Shown here piece by piece: positions 1 to 7,424 of a stretch of DNA of 8,616 nucleotides; within the stretch, counting starts at the first letter, position 1, and each line of letters starts with the position of its first letter. A model generated the notes under the pieces. The model was not told where the DNA came from and did not search any database. It was given only the letters and a program-made list of their open reading frames with translations. The position numbers and the translations under genes were made by a program. The DNA comes from 66-474 sp035572335 (GTDB taxonomy: Bacteria; Pseudomonadota; Gammaproteobacteria; Xanthomonadales; Rhodanobacteraceae). The DNA lies in NCBI GenBank assembly GCA_035572335.1, contig DATNAW010000057.1, positions 1 through 8,616 on the forward strand. The letters are read 5' to 3'.

Positions 1-119
1 ACCGCGATGGCCAGCGCCTGGCCCGCCGCGGCACACGGACGCAGCCACGCGATCGTCGTGACGAGCGCACGGGCATCGAAGGAAAACGACTTCGTCGCCC
101 GTTGGCGGAAACGGAACAC
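1..119 (-). CDS. N-terminal fragment of a probable membrane protein (possibly a sensor histidine kinase)
   Basis: This reading frame runs off the left edge, so only the first 39 codons are visible. A GTG start at 119 is preceded by GAGGA, 6 bases away, with a TACAAT box further upstream at 151-156. The protein opens with a basic, polar stretch (MFRFRQRATKSF) and then enters a hydrophobic segment (LVTTIAWLRPCAAAGQALAI), which looks like a first transmembrane helix. About 80% of codons end in G or C, as in the neighbouring genes. The two competing frames are Arg-rich or lack a start. The LRxxAxxGQAxAI pattern reminds me of the first helix of RegB/PrrB-like sensor kinases, but this is only an impression from a short piece. 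A different membrane protein is equally possible. That a gene starts here is fairly likely; its function is not established. Confidence 0.5.
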   Translation of the reverse strand, partial: MFRFRQRATKSFSFDARALVTTIAWLRPCAAAGQALAIA

Positions 120-150
120 GTCGCGTCCTCGGACATGATTCAGACGTTGA

Positions 151-156
151 ATTGTA
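151..156 (-). promoter_or_regulatory. Candidate -10 box (TACAAT) for the left-edge gene
   Basis: Read on the minus strand, TACAAT differs from the sigma-70 consensus TATAAT at one base. It would place the transcript start near 144 and leave a leader of about 25 bases before the GTG at 119. No good -35 match is seen at the usual distance: AGGGAG at 174-179 sits there. The promoter would therefore be weak or activator-dependent, or the match may be chance. Confidence 0.4.
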
Positions 157-158
157 GC

Positions 159-174
159 GGGCCGTCCGCGGCCC
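159..174. repeat. GC-only inverted repeat abutting the -10 box
   Basis: GGGCCG at 159-164 and CGGCCC at 169-174 are perfectly complementary around a TCCG loop. The repeat fills most of the spacer between the -10 box and where a -35 box would lie. It could be a protein-binding site for control of the left-edge gene. It could also be part of the end of the SDR transcript that arrives from the right. No T-run follows on either strand, so it is not a standard intrinsic terminator. Confidence 0.35.
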
Positions 175-188
175 TCCCTCGTGGGCGG

Positions 189-225
189 GTGAAACCTCGC
201 CGTTGTCCCGGGCAGCGGGCTTCAC
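189..225 (-). other. Imperfect inverted repeat downstream of the SDR stop
   Basis: In minus-strand RNA, GUGAAGCC (225-218) can pair with GGUUUCAC (196-189), giving eight pairs including one G-U, around a 21-base loop. It lies about 22 bases past the SDR stop codon. With a long loop and no following U-run, it is at best a weak transcript-end structure. Nothing else is recognised between 175 and 247. Confidence 0.2.
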
Positions 226-247
226 TTTCGCTCCCGCCTCGCGTGCT

Positions 248-1012
248 TTACGCCCGGTTGATCGACACCCCGCCGTCCACGAGCATCGCCGTTCCCGTCA
301 TGAACGATGACGCCTCCGATGCCAGGAACAGCGCTGCCTGCGCCATCTCATCGGGCTCTGCGATGCGCTTCAAGGCATGCAGGCTCGCGACATGCGCCTT
401 GGCCTCCGGCGTTCCGTTCATCGTGGCGGCCATGGGGGTGTCGGTGCCTCCTGGCAGGAGCGCGTTTACCCGAATCGCGTTCGGACCATATTCGGCCGCC
501 AGCGCCTGCGTCAGGCCGATCAGCCCCGCCTTGCTGGCTGCATAGGCCGCGGTGCCGGGGAATCCGGCGGTATGCCCGACGAAGGTGGACGTGAAGATGA
601 CGGAGCCCGAACCCCGCTTGAGCATTTCGGGTATCTGGTATTTGGCGCCGAAAAACGCGCTGGTGAGATTGGTTTCCACCGCGTCACGCCACCCGGCAAT
701 CGGGATTTCGGTTGTCGGCCCCATTGCACCGAGTGTTCCCGCGTTGTTGAAACTGATGTCGAGTCCTCCGAACGTCGACACCGCTGCCTCCACTGCGCGT
801 TTCGCCGTCGATTCTTCCTTTACATCGCCCACCACCGCAATCGCACGGCCGCCAGCTCCGTCGATGCGCGCCACCAGGTCGTTCAATTCCGCTTGCCGCC
901 GGGCCACCACCACGACGCTCGCTCCCTCGCTCGCAAACAAGCGCGCAGCGGCATGTCCGATGCCCGAGCTCGCGCCCGTGACGATCGCCACCTTTCTCGC
1001 CAAAACGCCCAT
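248..1012 (-). CDS. SDR-family NAD(P)-dependent oxidoreductase
   Basis: This is a classical short-chain dehydrogenase/reductase of 254 residues, the usual length. Such enzymes interconvert hydroxyl and carbonyl groups on small molecules in the cytoplasm. The cofactor motif TGASSGIG is at residues 12-19. Arg38/Arg39 follow the second strand, which suggests NADP(H), and Asp63 is the adenine-contacting position. NNAG is at 89-92 and the active-site Asn is Asn115. The catalytic Tyr157 and Lys161 lie in YAASK. The serine position falls at Ser142/Thr143 in TSTFVG, with one extra residue before the Tyr compared with FabG. The C-terminal LVDGG is typical of the family. The ATG at 1012 is chosen because GGAG lies 7 bases upstream and the fold begins at once. 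A longer frame from 1147 would add 45 residues unlike any SDR and overlap the end of hrpA. The substrate cannot be told from sequence. Confidence 0.93.
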   Translation of the reverse strand: MGVLARKVAIVTGASSGIGHAAARLFASEGASVVVVARRQAELNDLVARIDGAGGRAIAVVGDVKEESTAKRAVEAAVSTFGGLDISFNNAGTLGAMGPTTEIPIAGWRDAVETNLTSAFFGAKYQIPEMLKRGSGSVIFTSTFVGHTAGFPGTAAYAASKAGLIGLTQALAAEYGPNAIRVNALLPGGTDTPMAATMNGTPEAKAHVASLHALKRIAEPDEMAQAALFLASEASSFMTGTAMLVDGGVSINRA

Positions 1013-1019
1013 CTCCGAT

Positions 1020-1023
1020 CTCC
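1020..1023 (-). promoter_or_regulatory. Ribosome binding site of the first SDR gene
   Basis: GGAG on the minus strand lies 7 bases before the ATG at 1012. It decides the start against the longer open frame that begins at 1147. Confidence 0.7.
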
Positions 1024-1050
1024 ATCGCCAATACGAGAGTGGAGAGGTTA

Positions 1051-1068
1051 GGCCGTGGCTGTGCGGCC
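1051..1068. repeat. Short inverted repeat between hrpA and the SDR
   Basis: GGCCG at 1051-1055 and CGGCC at 1064-1068 enclose an 8-base loop. A further pair, GAGTG at 1037-1041 and CACTC at 1071-1075, flanks it asymmetrically. It lies in the 124-base gap after the hrpA stop and before the SDR start. There is no T-run on either strand, so it may be an attenuator-like hairpin, an operator or chance in GC-rich DNA. No convincing promoter was found in this gap, so the SDR may be read through from hrpA. Confidence 0.25.
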
Positions 1069-1136
1069 GACACTCCGATTCTTGCGCTCCGATGATCGAA
1101 GCCTGTCTCGAAGCGCGACGGTCGAGCGCACCAGCG

Positions 1137-4100
1137 TCAGCGCGCATCCAGCGCCTTCAACGCCTGCGCCATGCGCTTGCCCGAAACCGGTTCGGCGGTC
1201 TTGAGTTCCTGCGCGAAGACGGACACGCGCCATTCTTCGACCAGCCAGCGCAAGGTCTCCAGCGCTTCGGATTCCTGGCCCGACGCGCGCGCGTCCAGCA
1301 CCGCGCGCCAATACGGCAGCACCTGCTGCATGCGCGAGTGGTCGCGTGCGGGATCGCTGCGAAGCTTCTCCGCGCGCAGGCGCATGGCTTTCAGATAGCG
1401 CGGGAGGTGTGCGAGTCGCGCGCGCGGCAGTTCGCGCAGGAAGCCCGGAGCAAGCAGGACTTCGAGCTGGCCGCGCAGGTCGGCATAGCTCGCCTCGGCC
1501 TGCCCCTTGATCGCGGGTTTCAGCCACGGCTGCAACTCGGCCAATCCGGCGAGGATCGGTTCGGCGAGTTTCAGGCGTTCCATCGCGGCACCGAACAGCG
1601 CACGCGACACCGCGTCGAGCAATGCATTCCATGCCGCGCGATCGCGCACGTCCAGATCATGCTCGCGCAGCACGTCGGCCAACGCCCCTTCCACGATGTC
1701 CTCGCGCAGCGCATCGGCGCGGCCGTGTGGCGCGAAGGCCACCGCAAGCTTCGGCTTCAGCGGCAATTGTTTCTGCGCGCGTTTGAATTCGGCCTTCAGG
1801 GAAAGCCGCAGCAAACGCTCGACCCCGGCATGGTGCGCCGCCTCGGCTTCGTCCGCGTTCTCGAACACGCGCAGCGCCACCACATCGCCGAGGTCCACCA
1901 GCGCCGGATACGCGGTCATGCCGTCGCGGGCCCGCGCAACCTCGGGAATCGAATCGAATTCCCAGTCGCGCACATCCTCGCGCGTGACAGTTGCGGCCGC
2001 GTGCCGCGAGAACGCCTCGCGGGCGCGCGAGCCGAACTGCATGCGCAACGCGTCCAGGTCACGGCCCTGCGCCAATGAATGGCCGCGTTCGTCGCGCACG
2101 TCGAAGCGCATCTTCAGGTGCGGCGGCAACGCACTCGCATCGAACGCCGTGGCATCCACGTCGATGCCGGTGATCCGCTTCAGGAATACCGCCAGCACGG
2201 TCGCCAACGGCGCGTCGCGCGCCGCCTCCGCTTCCATGAAAGCGCGTGCGAATTCCGGTGCGGGCACGAAGTTGCGACGTTGCGCCTTGGGCAGGCTGCG
2301 GATCAGCGCAGCCACCTTGTCCTGCAGCAGGCCGACCAGCCATTCGCAACGCGCTCCGGGAACCGCGTTCAACAGCGCCAGCGGCACGCGCAGCGTAACG
2401 CCGTCGGCCTCGTCGCCCGGCACGAAGCGGTACTCGAACGCGAGCTTCTGGTTGCCCACCTCCATCGCGTCGGGAAACGCACCGGGACCGCCATGCGCGT
2501 CCGATTCCAGCACGTCGCGCAGCGACCAGCGGAGCGCGGCTCGCTCGACGGCGGGCGCGCGCTTGTACCAGGCGTCCAGCGCGGCAGACGAGGCAATGTC
2601 TTCAGGCAACTTGCCCACGAAGAACGCCGCCAGATCCTCGTCGGATTTCAGCAGGCCTTCGCGGCGTTGCTGCGCTTCGATCTCGCGCGCCTCCTCCAGA
2701 ACGCGCGCATTGGCGCGCACGAAATCCGCGCGGCAGTCGATGTCGCAGCGTGCCAGCGCTTCGCGCAGGAAGATCGCGTGCGCGAGCGCCGGATCCTGTT
2801 TCGCGAAGGTGACCGCGCGCCGCTCGACCAGCATCAATCCGTACAACGACACCTGCTCGAACGCCTGTACGGCACCGCGCGCGCGCGACCAGTGCGGATC
2901 GCTGCACGTTCGCTTCAACAGGTGTGCCGCCTGCCGTTCGATCCACGCGGGTTCGATGCGCGCGCACTGCATGCCCCATACCTTGCCGCCAAGGTCGAGG
3001 ATCTGCGCGACGAACAACCATGCCTGCGGCTTCTTCGCCAGCGCCGAGCCCGGAAATACCTTGAACCTGCGCTCGCGCGTGCCGCGATAGACGCCCTGCT
3101 CGTCCTTGCGCGCGACGTTGCTGGGAAGGCCGGAGAGCAGCGCGAGGTGAATGGACTCGTAAAACCGGGGATGGGGGTCGGGTGGCGTGGGCGCACTTTC
3201 GGAATCGTTCGCTTGCACGCGGCTGTTGGCGGGGCCGGTTTCAGTCAGCCTCCGCGCGGAGCGCCCCCGCTGCCCATCCACCACCCCCTGCTCCAACAAC
3301 AACTGCCGGTGCAATTCGCGCCACTCGCGCATGCGCATGAACGAGACGAAATGCTTCGCGCACCAGTCGCGCAGTTTTGATTGCGTCAGTTCCTCGTGCG
3401 CCGCGCGGTATGCGGTCCACAGGTTCAGCACGCCGATGAAATCCGACTGTGGATCGGCGAACTCCGCGTGGGCGGCGTCGGCTTGTTGTTGCTTGTCCGC
3501 CGGGCGCTCGCGCGGGTCCTGGATGCCGAGGAAGGCGACGATCGGCAACACCGTGTCGGACACGCCCAGCGCCCGCGACTCGACCAGCATGCGCGCGAGT
3601 TGCGCGTCGATCGGAATCCGCGCGAGCTGTTTGCCCATCGACGTCAAGCGTCGCGCCTCGTCCACCGCGCCGATTTCCGCCAGCCGCCGCCAGCCGTCGT
3701 TGACCGCGCGCGGATCCGGCGGGTCGATGAAGGGAAACGCTTCGACATCGCCAAGTCCGAGGTCGAGCATGCGCAGGATCACATCGGACAATGCGCTGCG
3801 CAGGATTTCCGGATCGCTGTACGACGCACGCGACAGGAAATCGGCTTCGTCATAGAGCCGCACGCAAATGCCGGGTCCGACGCGCCCGCAGCGGCCGGCG
3901 CGCTGGTTGGCCGCGGCCTGCGACACCGGTTCGATGTGCAGGCGTTCGATCTGGCTGCGGCGCGAATAGCGCTTGACCCGCGCATCGCCCGAATCGACCA
4001 CCCAGCGGATGCGCGGCACCGTCAGCGACGTTTCGGCCACATTGGTGGCCAGCACGATGCGGCGCGCAGGGCCCGGCTTGAACACGCGGTCCTGCTCCTT

Positions 4101-5087
4101 CACCGACAGTCGCGCGTACAGCGGCAACACCTCGGTATGGCGATATTGCCGGCGCGCCAGCGCGAGGTGCGTATCGCGGATTTCGCGCTCGCCCGGCAGG
4201 AACACCAGCACGTCGCCTTTGGGATCTTCGCGGGTGATGTCGTCGAGTGCGGCGGTGATGCGATCAGTCAGGCCGCTTTCCTTTTCGGGTGGTTGATAGT
4301 GAACCTCGACCGGATACGCGCGCCCTTCCACCGTCACCACCGGTGCGCCATCGAAATGTTCGGCGAAGCGCGCGGTGTCGATGGTGGCGGAGGTGACGAT
4401 CAGCTTGAGGTCGGGCCGCTTGCGCAGCAGGCCCTTGAGGTAACCCAGCAGGAAATCGATGTTGAGACTGCGCTCGTGCGCCTCGTCGATGATCAGCGTG
4501 TCGTACGCGGACAACCAGCGATCGTGCGCCATCTCGGCCAGCAGGATGCCGTCGGTCATGAACTTGACCAGCGTGTCCGCGCCGAGCTGTTTCGCGAAAC
4601 GCACTTCGTAGCCGACCACGCCGCCCGTCTCTCCGCCCAGTTCGTTGGCGACGCGATGCGCCATCGCGCGCGCGGCGAGGCGCCGCGGCTGGGTGCATCC
4701 GATCATGCCGGCGACACCACGACCAGCCGCGAGGCACAGCTTGGGCAACTGCGTGGTCTTGCCGGAACCAGTCTCGCCTGCGATCACCAGTACCTGGTGC
4801 TCGCGGATCAGGCGCGTGATTTCGGCCGCGCGTTGCGTGATGGGCAACGCCTCGTCCAGCGTGATCGGCGGGACCAGCCCCGCGCGCGCCTCACGCCCCG
4901 TGACCGACGCTGCGATCTCCTTCGCCAGCTTGCGCAGCGCATCGGTCGACGACGGTCGCTTGCGTTCCAGTCCGCGCAGCCGCACGCGCAGCTTGCCCGC
5001 GTCGCGCGTCAACGCGCGATCGAGCAGCCGTTCCAGTTCACGGGGACTCGGCGGGGCGGCCTTGGCCTGGTGGTCGTCGCGTGGCAT
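1137..5087 (-). CDS. hrpA: ATP-dependent RNA helicase HrpA (DEAH box)
   Basis: A full-length HrpA of 1316 residues (the E. coli protein is about 1300). It is a cytoplasmic superfamily 2 helicase that unwinds RNA using ATP; in E. coli HrpA has been linked to mRNA processing and to rescue of stalled ribosomes. Numbered from the ATG, Walker A GETGSGKT is at 104-111, motif Ia TQPRRLAA at 132-139, DEAH at 201-204, SAT at 233-235, NVAETSLT at 349-356 and QRAGRCGR at 395-402. The winged-helix/ratchet region and an OB-like segment (FYESIHLALLSG onward, from about 642) follow, then the long C-terminal domain (DUF3418-like) that distinguishes HrpA from shorter DEAH proteins. Residues about 601-641 form a polar, Pro/Ser-rich linker not expected from E. 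coli HrpA. The start is ambiguous: ATG at 5087 has only GGA 3 bases away, whereas TTG at 5099, in frame and four codons longer, has AGGTG 5 bases upstream. All motifs are intact, so it should be functional. Confidence 0.97.
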   Translation of the reverse strand: MPRDDHQAKAAPPSPRELERLLDRALTRDAGKLRVRLRGLERKRPSSTDALRKLAKEIAASVTGREARAGLVPPITLDEALPITQRAAEITRLIREHQVLVIAGETGSGKTTQLPKLCLAAGRGVAGMIGCTQPRRLAARAMAHRVANELGGETGGVVGYEVRFAKQLGADTLVKFMTDGILLAEMAHDRWLSAYDTLIIDEAHERSLNIDFLLGYLKGLLRKRPDLKLIVTSATIDTARFAEHFDGAPVVTVEGRAYPVEVHYQPPEKESGLTDRITAALDDITREDPKGDVLVFLPGEREIRDTHLALARRQYRHTEVLPLYARLSVKEQDRVFKPGPARRIVLATNVAETSLTVPRIRWVVDSGDARVKRYSRRSQIERLHIEPVSQAAANQRAGRCGRVGPGICVRLYDEADFLSRASYSDPEILRSALSDVILRMLDLGLGDVEAFPFIDPPDPRAVNDGWRRLAEIGAVDEARRLTSMGKQLARIPIDAQLARMLVESRALGVSDTVLPIVAFLGIQDPRERPADKQQQADAAHAEFADPQSDFIGVLNLWTAYRAAHEELTQSKLRDWCAKHFVSFMRMREWRELHRQLLLEQGVVDGQRGRSARRLTETGPANSRVQANDSESAPTPPDPHPRFYESIHLALLSGLPSNVARKDEQGVYRGTRERRFKVFPGSALAKKPQAWLFVAQILDLGGKVWGMQCARIEPAWIERQAAHLLKRTCSDPHWSRARGAVQAFEQVSLYGLMLVERRAVTFAKQDPALAHAIFLREALARCDIDCRADFVRANARVLEEAREIEAQQRREGLLKSDEDLAAFFVGKLPEDIASSAALDAWYKRAPAVERAALRWSLRDVLESDAHGGPGAFPDAMEVGNQKLAFEYRFVPGDEADGVTLRVPLALLNAVPGARCEWLVGLLQDKVAALIRSLPKAQRRNFVPAPEFARAFMEAEAARDAPLATVLAVFLKRITGIDVDATAFDASALPPHLKMRFDVRDERGHSLAQGRDLDALRMQFGSRAREAFSRHAAATVTREDVRDWEFDSIPEVARARDGMTAYPALVDLGDVVALRVFENADEAEAAHHAGVERLLRLSLKAEFKRAQKQLPLKPKLAVAFAPHGRADALREDIVEGALADVLREHDLDVRDRAAWNALLDAVSRALFGAAMERLKLAEPILAGLAELQPWLKPAIKGQAEASYADLRGQLEVLLAPGFLRELPRARLAHLPRYLKAMRLRAEKLRSDPARDHSRMQQVLPYWRAVLDARASGQESEALETLRWLVEEWRVSVFAQELKTAEPVSGKRMAQALKALDAR

Positions 5088-5164
5088 CGATCCGTGCAAT
5101 CCGGCACCTGAAAGTCGGGCCGGTTTGGTGCATCATCGGGATTTTCCCACATCGGACTTCCCCC
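5088..5164. promoter_or_regulatory. Divergent intergenic region between hrpA and the M13 peptidase
   Basis: These 77 bases must hold the start signals of both outward-reading genes. I see no clear -35/-10 pair on either strand. The notable element is GGGATTTTCCC at 5138-5148, an inverted repeat (GGGA/TCCC), flanked by two direct copies of CATCGG at 5134-5139 and 5150-5155. It could be an operator shared by both genes. The peptidase has only a weak Shine-Dalgarno (GGA, 8 bases before its ATG). Confidence 0.4.
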
Positions 5165-7291
5165 ATGCCGCGCACCACGTTGATCCTCGCCGCCGCCGTC
5201 GCCTGTGCGTGCGCGGCGTGCTCACAGCAATCGCCCCATTCCTCGGCGCCCGCATCCGCCGCGTCCGCGGCCAAGGCCGCGACCGCCGCCACGCCGGCGC
5301 CGGCCAGCACGGCACCCAACATCGGCATCAACCTGTCGTACATCGACAAGTCGGCGAAGCCGGGTGACAACTTCTTCGAGTACGCGAACGGCGACTGGCT
5401 GAAGACCGCGCAGATTCCCGTCGACCGCTCCAGCACCGGCGCGTTCTTCGACATCTTCGAAGTCACCGAAAAACACACCGCCGACCTGATCAGGAACGCA
5501 GGCGCGGGCAACCCCGCCGCCGGCAGCAACGCGCGCAAGATCGCGGATTACTACGCCGCGTACATGGATACCGCCGCGATCGACAAGGCGGCCCTGACGC
5601 CGATCAAGCCGGAACTCGACGCCATCGACGCGATCAAGACGCGCGAAGACCTCGCCCGCGTGCTGGGCTCGCGCTTGCGCGCCGACGTCGATCCGATCAA
5701 CGCGACCCATTTCAATACCGAACACCTGTTCGGCCTGTTCGTGACCAAGGGCCTGGAAGAAGCGTCCACGCAGATTCCGTATCTGTTGCAGGGTGGCATC
5801 GCGATGCCCAGTCGCGACTACTACCTGTCGCAGGATCCGCACATGAAGGACGCGCGCGACAAGTACAAGGCCTACGTCGCCGCGCTGCTGAAGCAGGCCG
5901 GCATTGCCGACGCGAACAAGCAGGCCGACGCGGTGATGGCGCTGGAAACGAAAATCGCTCAAACCCAGGAAAGCCTGGTGGACAGCGAAGACGTCCACAA
6001 GGCCAACAACCTTTGGCCGGTTGCCGAGTTTTCGAAGAAGGCCCCTGGCCTCGACTGGAACGCGTACTTCAAGGCGGCCGGCCTGGACGGCATCCAGCAG
6101 ATCGACGTGTGGCAGCCGTCCGCGATCACCGGCGAAGCGAAACTGGTTGCGAGCCAGCCGATCGACGCGTGGAAGGCGCTGCTGGTGTTCCACACCCTGA
6201 ACGCCGCGGCGCCACTACTGCCCAAGGCGTTCGCCGATCTGAACTTCGACTTTTACGGCAAGCAACTTTCGGGCACGCCGGAACAGCAGGCGCGCTGGAA
6301 GCGCGCAGTCAGCGCCACCAGCACCGATCTCGGCGATGCAGTCGGCGAGGTGTACGTCAAGAAGTATTTCCCGGCGTCGTCGAAGGCCGCCGCCGAGGCG
6401 ATGGTGAAGAACCTGATCGCCGCGTTCCGCACCGGCATCCAGAACCTCACCTGGATGTCGCCGGAGACCAAACAGAAAGCCGAGGCGAAACTCGACACGC
6501 TGGTCGTCGGCGTCGGCTATCCCGACCACTGGCGCGACTACTCATCGCTGGAAATCAAACCCGATGACGCGCTGGGAAACCATATGCGCGCGGTGAAGTT
6601 CGAGTACGAACTCGCCAAGGCCAAGATCGGCAAGCCGATCGACGACCACGAATGGTGGATGACGCCGCAGACGGTCAATGCGGTGAACCTGCCTTTGCAG
6701 AATGCCCTGAACTTCCCCGCCGCGATCCTGCAACCGCCGTTCTTCGATCCCAAGGCCGACCCGGCCGCCAACTATGGCGCGATCGGCGCGATCATCGGCC
6801 ACGAGATCAGCCACAGCTTCGACAACACCGGCGCGGATTTCGACGCGCAGGGCCGCTTGAAGAACTGGTGGACACCCGCCGACCTCAAGCACTTCGAAGC
6901 CGCAACCGACGCATTGGCCGCACAATACAGTTCGTATGAAGCATTGCCGGGCCTGCACGTCGACGGCAAGCAGACGCTCGGCGAGGACATCGCCGACGTG
7001 TCGGGATTGACCGCCGCGTATCGCGCGTATCACCTCGCGCTGGACGGCAAGTCCGCGCCCGAGGCCGATGGTTTGAGCGGCGACCAGCGTTTCTTCATCG
7101 CGTTCGGGCAAGCATGGCGTTCGAAGATCCGCGATGCCGCGCTGCGCCAGCGGCTCGCCACCGACGTGCACGCGCCCGCCGAGTTCCGCGCGGAGACGGT
7201 GCGCAACCTCGACTCGTGGTACCAGGCGTTCAACGTGCAGCCGGGCCAGAAGCTGTATCTGCAGCCGGATCAGCGGGTGAAAATCTGGTAG
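5165..7291 (+). CDS. M13-family (PepO/neprilysin-like) zinc metallopeptidase, predicted lipoprotein
   Basis: A 708-residue M13 endopeptidase, the usual family length, likely cleaving small peptides at the cell envelope. The N-terminus MPRTTLILAAAVACACAAC is a lipoprotein-type signal peptide. Cys19 is the likely lipidated residue and is followed by Ser20, which favours outer-membrane sorting by the E. coli +2 rule. An Ala/Ser/Pro-rich tether (about 20-50) leads into the M13 N-domain with NFFEYANGDW at 69-78. Zinc ligands and catalytic residues are present: HEISH at 546-550, and Glu607 and Asp611 in GEDIAD. His669 and Arg675 match the transition-state His and substrate-binding Arg of neprilysin. 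The substrate motif NAxY reads NAVN (505-508), and the neprilysin CxVW end is replaced by RVKIW. The ATG at 5165 is chosen over an in-frame GTG at 5081 because the signal peptide begins there and the longer frame would overlap hrpA. A hairpin follows at 7314. Confidence 0.95.
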   Translation: MPRTTLILAAAVACACAACSQQSPHSSAPASAASAAKAATAATPAPASTAPNIGINLSYIDKSAKPGDNFFEYANGDWLKTAQIPVDRSSTGAFFDIFEVTEKHTADLIRNAGAGNPAAGSNARKIADYYAAYMDTAAIDKAALTPIKPELDAIDAIKTREDLARVLGSRLRADVDPINATHFNTEHLFGLFVTKGLEEASTQIPYLLQGGIAMPSRDYYLSQDPHMKDARDKYKAYVAALLKQAGIADANKQADAVMALETKIAQTQESLVDSEDVHKANNLWPVAEFSKKAPGLDWNAYFKAAGLDGIQQIDVWQPSAITGEAKLVASQPIDAWKALLVFHTLNAAAPLLPKAFADLNFDFYGKQLSGTPEQQARWKRAVSATSTDLGDAVGEVYVKKYFPASSKAAAEAMVKNLIAAFRTGIQNLTWMSPETKQKAEAKLDTLVVGVGYPDHWRDYSSLEIKPDDALGNHMRAVKFEYELAKAKIGKPIDDHEWWMTPQTVNAVNLPLQNALNFPAAILQPPFFDPKADPAANYGAIGAIIGHEISHSFDNTGADFDAQGRLKNWWTPADLKHFEAATDALAAQYSSYEALPGLHVDGKQTLGEDIADVSGLTAAYRAYHLALDGKSAPEADGLSGDQRFFIAFGQAWRSKIRDAALRQRLATDVHAPAEFRAETVRNLDSWYQAFNVQPGQKLYLQPDQRVKIW

Positions 7292-7313
7292 GCCGGCGCT
7301 TCGGCAACCCATG

Positions 7314-7339
7314 AAGGGCCGTACACCCGTGCGGCCCTT
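7314..7339 (+). terminator. Terminator-like hairpin after the M13 peptidase
   Basis: AAGGGCCGTAC (7314-7324) pairs with GTGCGGCCCTT (7329-7339), 11 pairs including one T-G, around an ACCC loop. It starts 22 bases after the peptidase stop and sits between convergent genes. The following bases (GCGTTCC) hold only a few Ts, so termination may be inefficient. The stem could act on both strands. No feature is seen from 7340 to 7424. Confidence 0.65.
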
Positions 7340-7424
7340 GCGTTCCATTGAACCCGTGGCATTGCATCGACTGCATGGTCGCGAAGAACAATCAGCACTG
7401 ATCCAGGCTGGAAACGCACGTTCG

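Noticed and set aside
1..136. ATG-initiated minus-strand frame from 136
   Set aside because: It gives an Arg/Ser-rich product without hydrophobic pattern, in a different frame from the GTG-initiated one at 119, which looks like a real protein.
1013..1147. Extended start of the first SDR at 1147, overlapping the hrpA stop
   Set aside because: The added 45 residues are unlike SDR N-termini, and the ATG at 1012 has a good Shine-Dalgarno.
552..3380. Three further long plus-strand frames (552-2078, 1507-3090, 2079-3380) antisense to hrpA and the first SDR
   Set aside because: Same origin: few stop codons in GC-rich DNA. Their products are Arg/Ala/Ser-rich without domains, and they overlap one another in different frames.
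3381..5111. 576-residue plus-strand reading frame antisense to hrpA
   Set aside because: It is fully opposite well-conserved helicase codons, is rich in Arg, Gln, Asp and His as is typical of complement frames in GC-rich genes, and shows no recognisable motif.
5081..5164. Extended GTG start of the M13 peptidase at 5081
   Set aside because: It would put 28 residues before a clear lipoprotein signal peptide and overlap the start of hrpA.
5222..6193. 323-residue minus-strand frame antisense to the M13 peptidase, and a similar one at 6542-7348
   Set aside because: Shadow frames of a clear M13 peptidase; compositionally biased and without family features.
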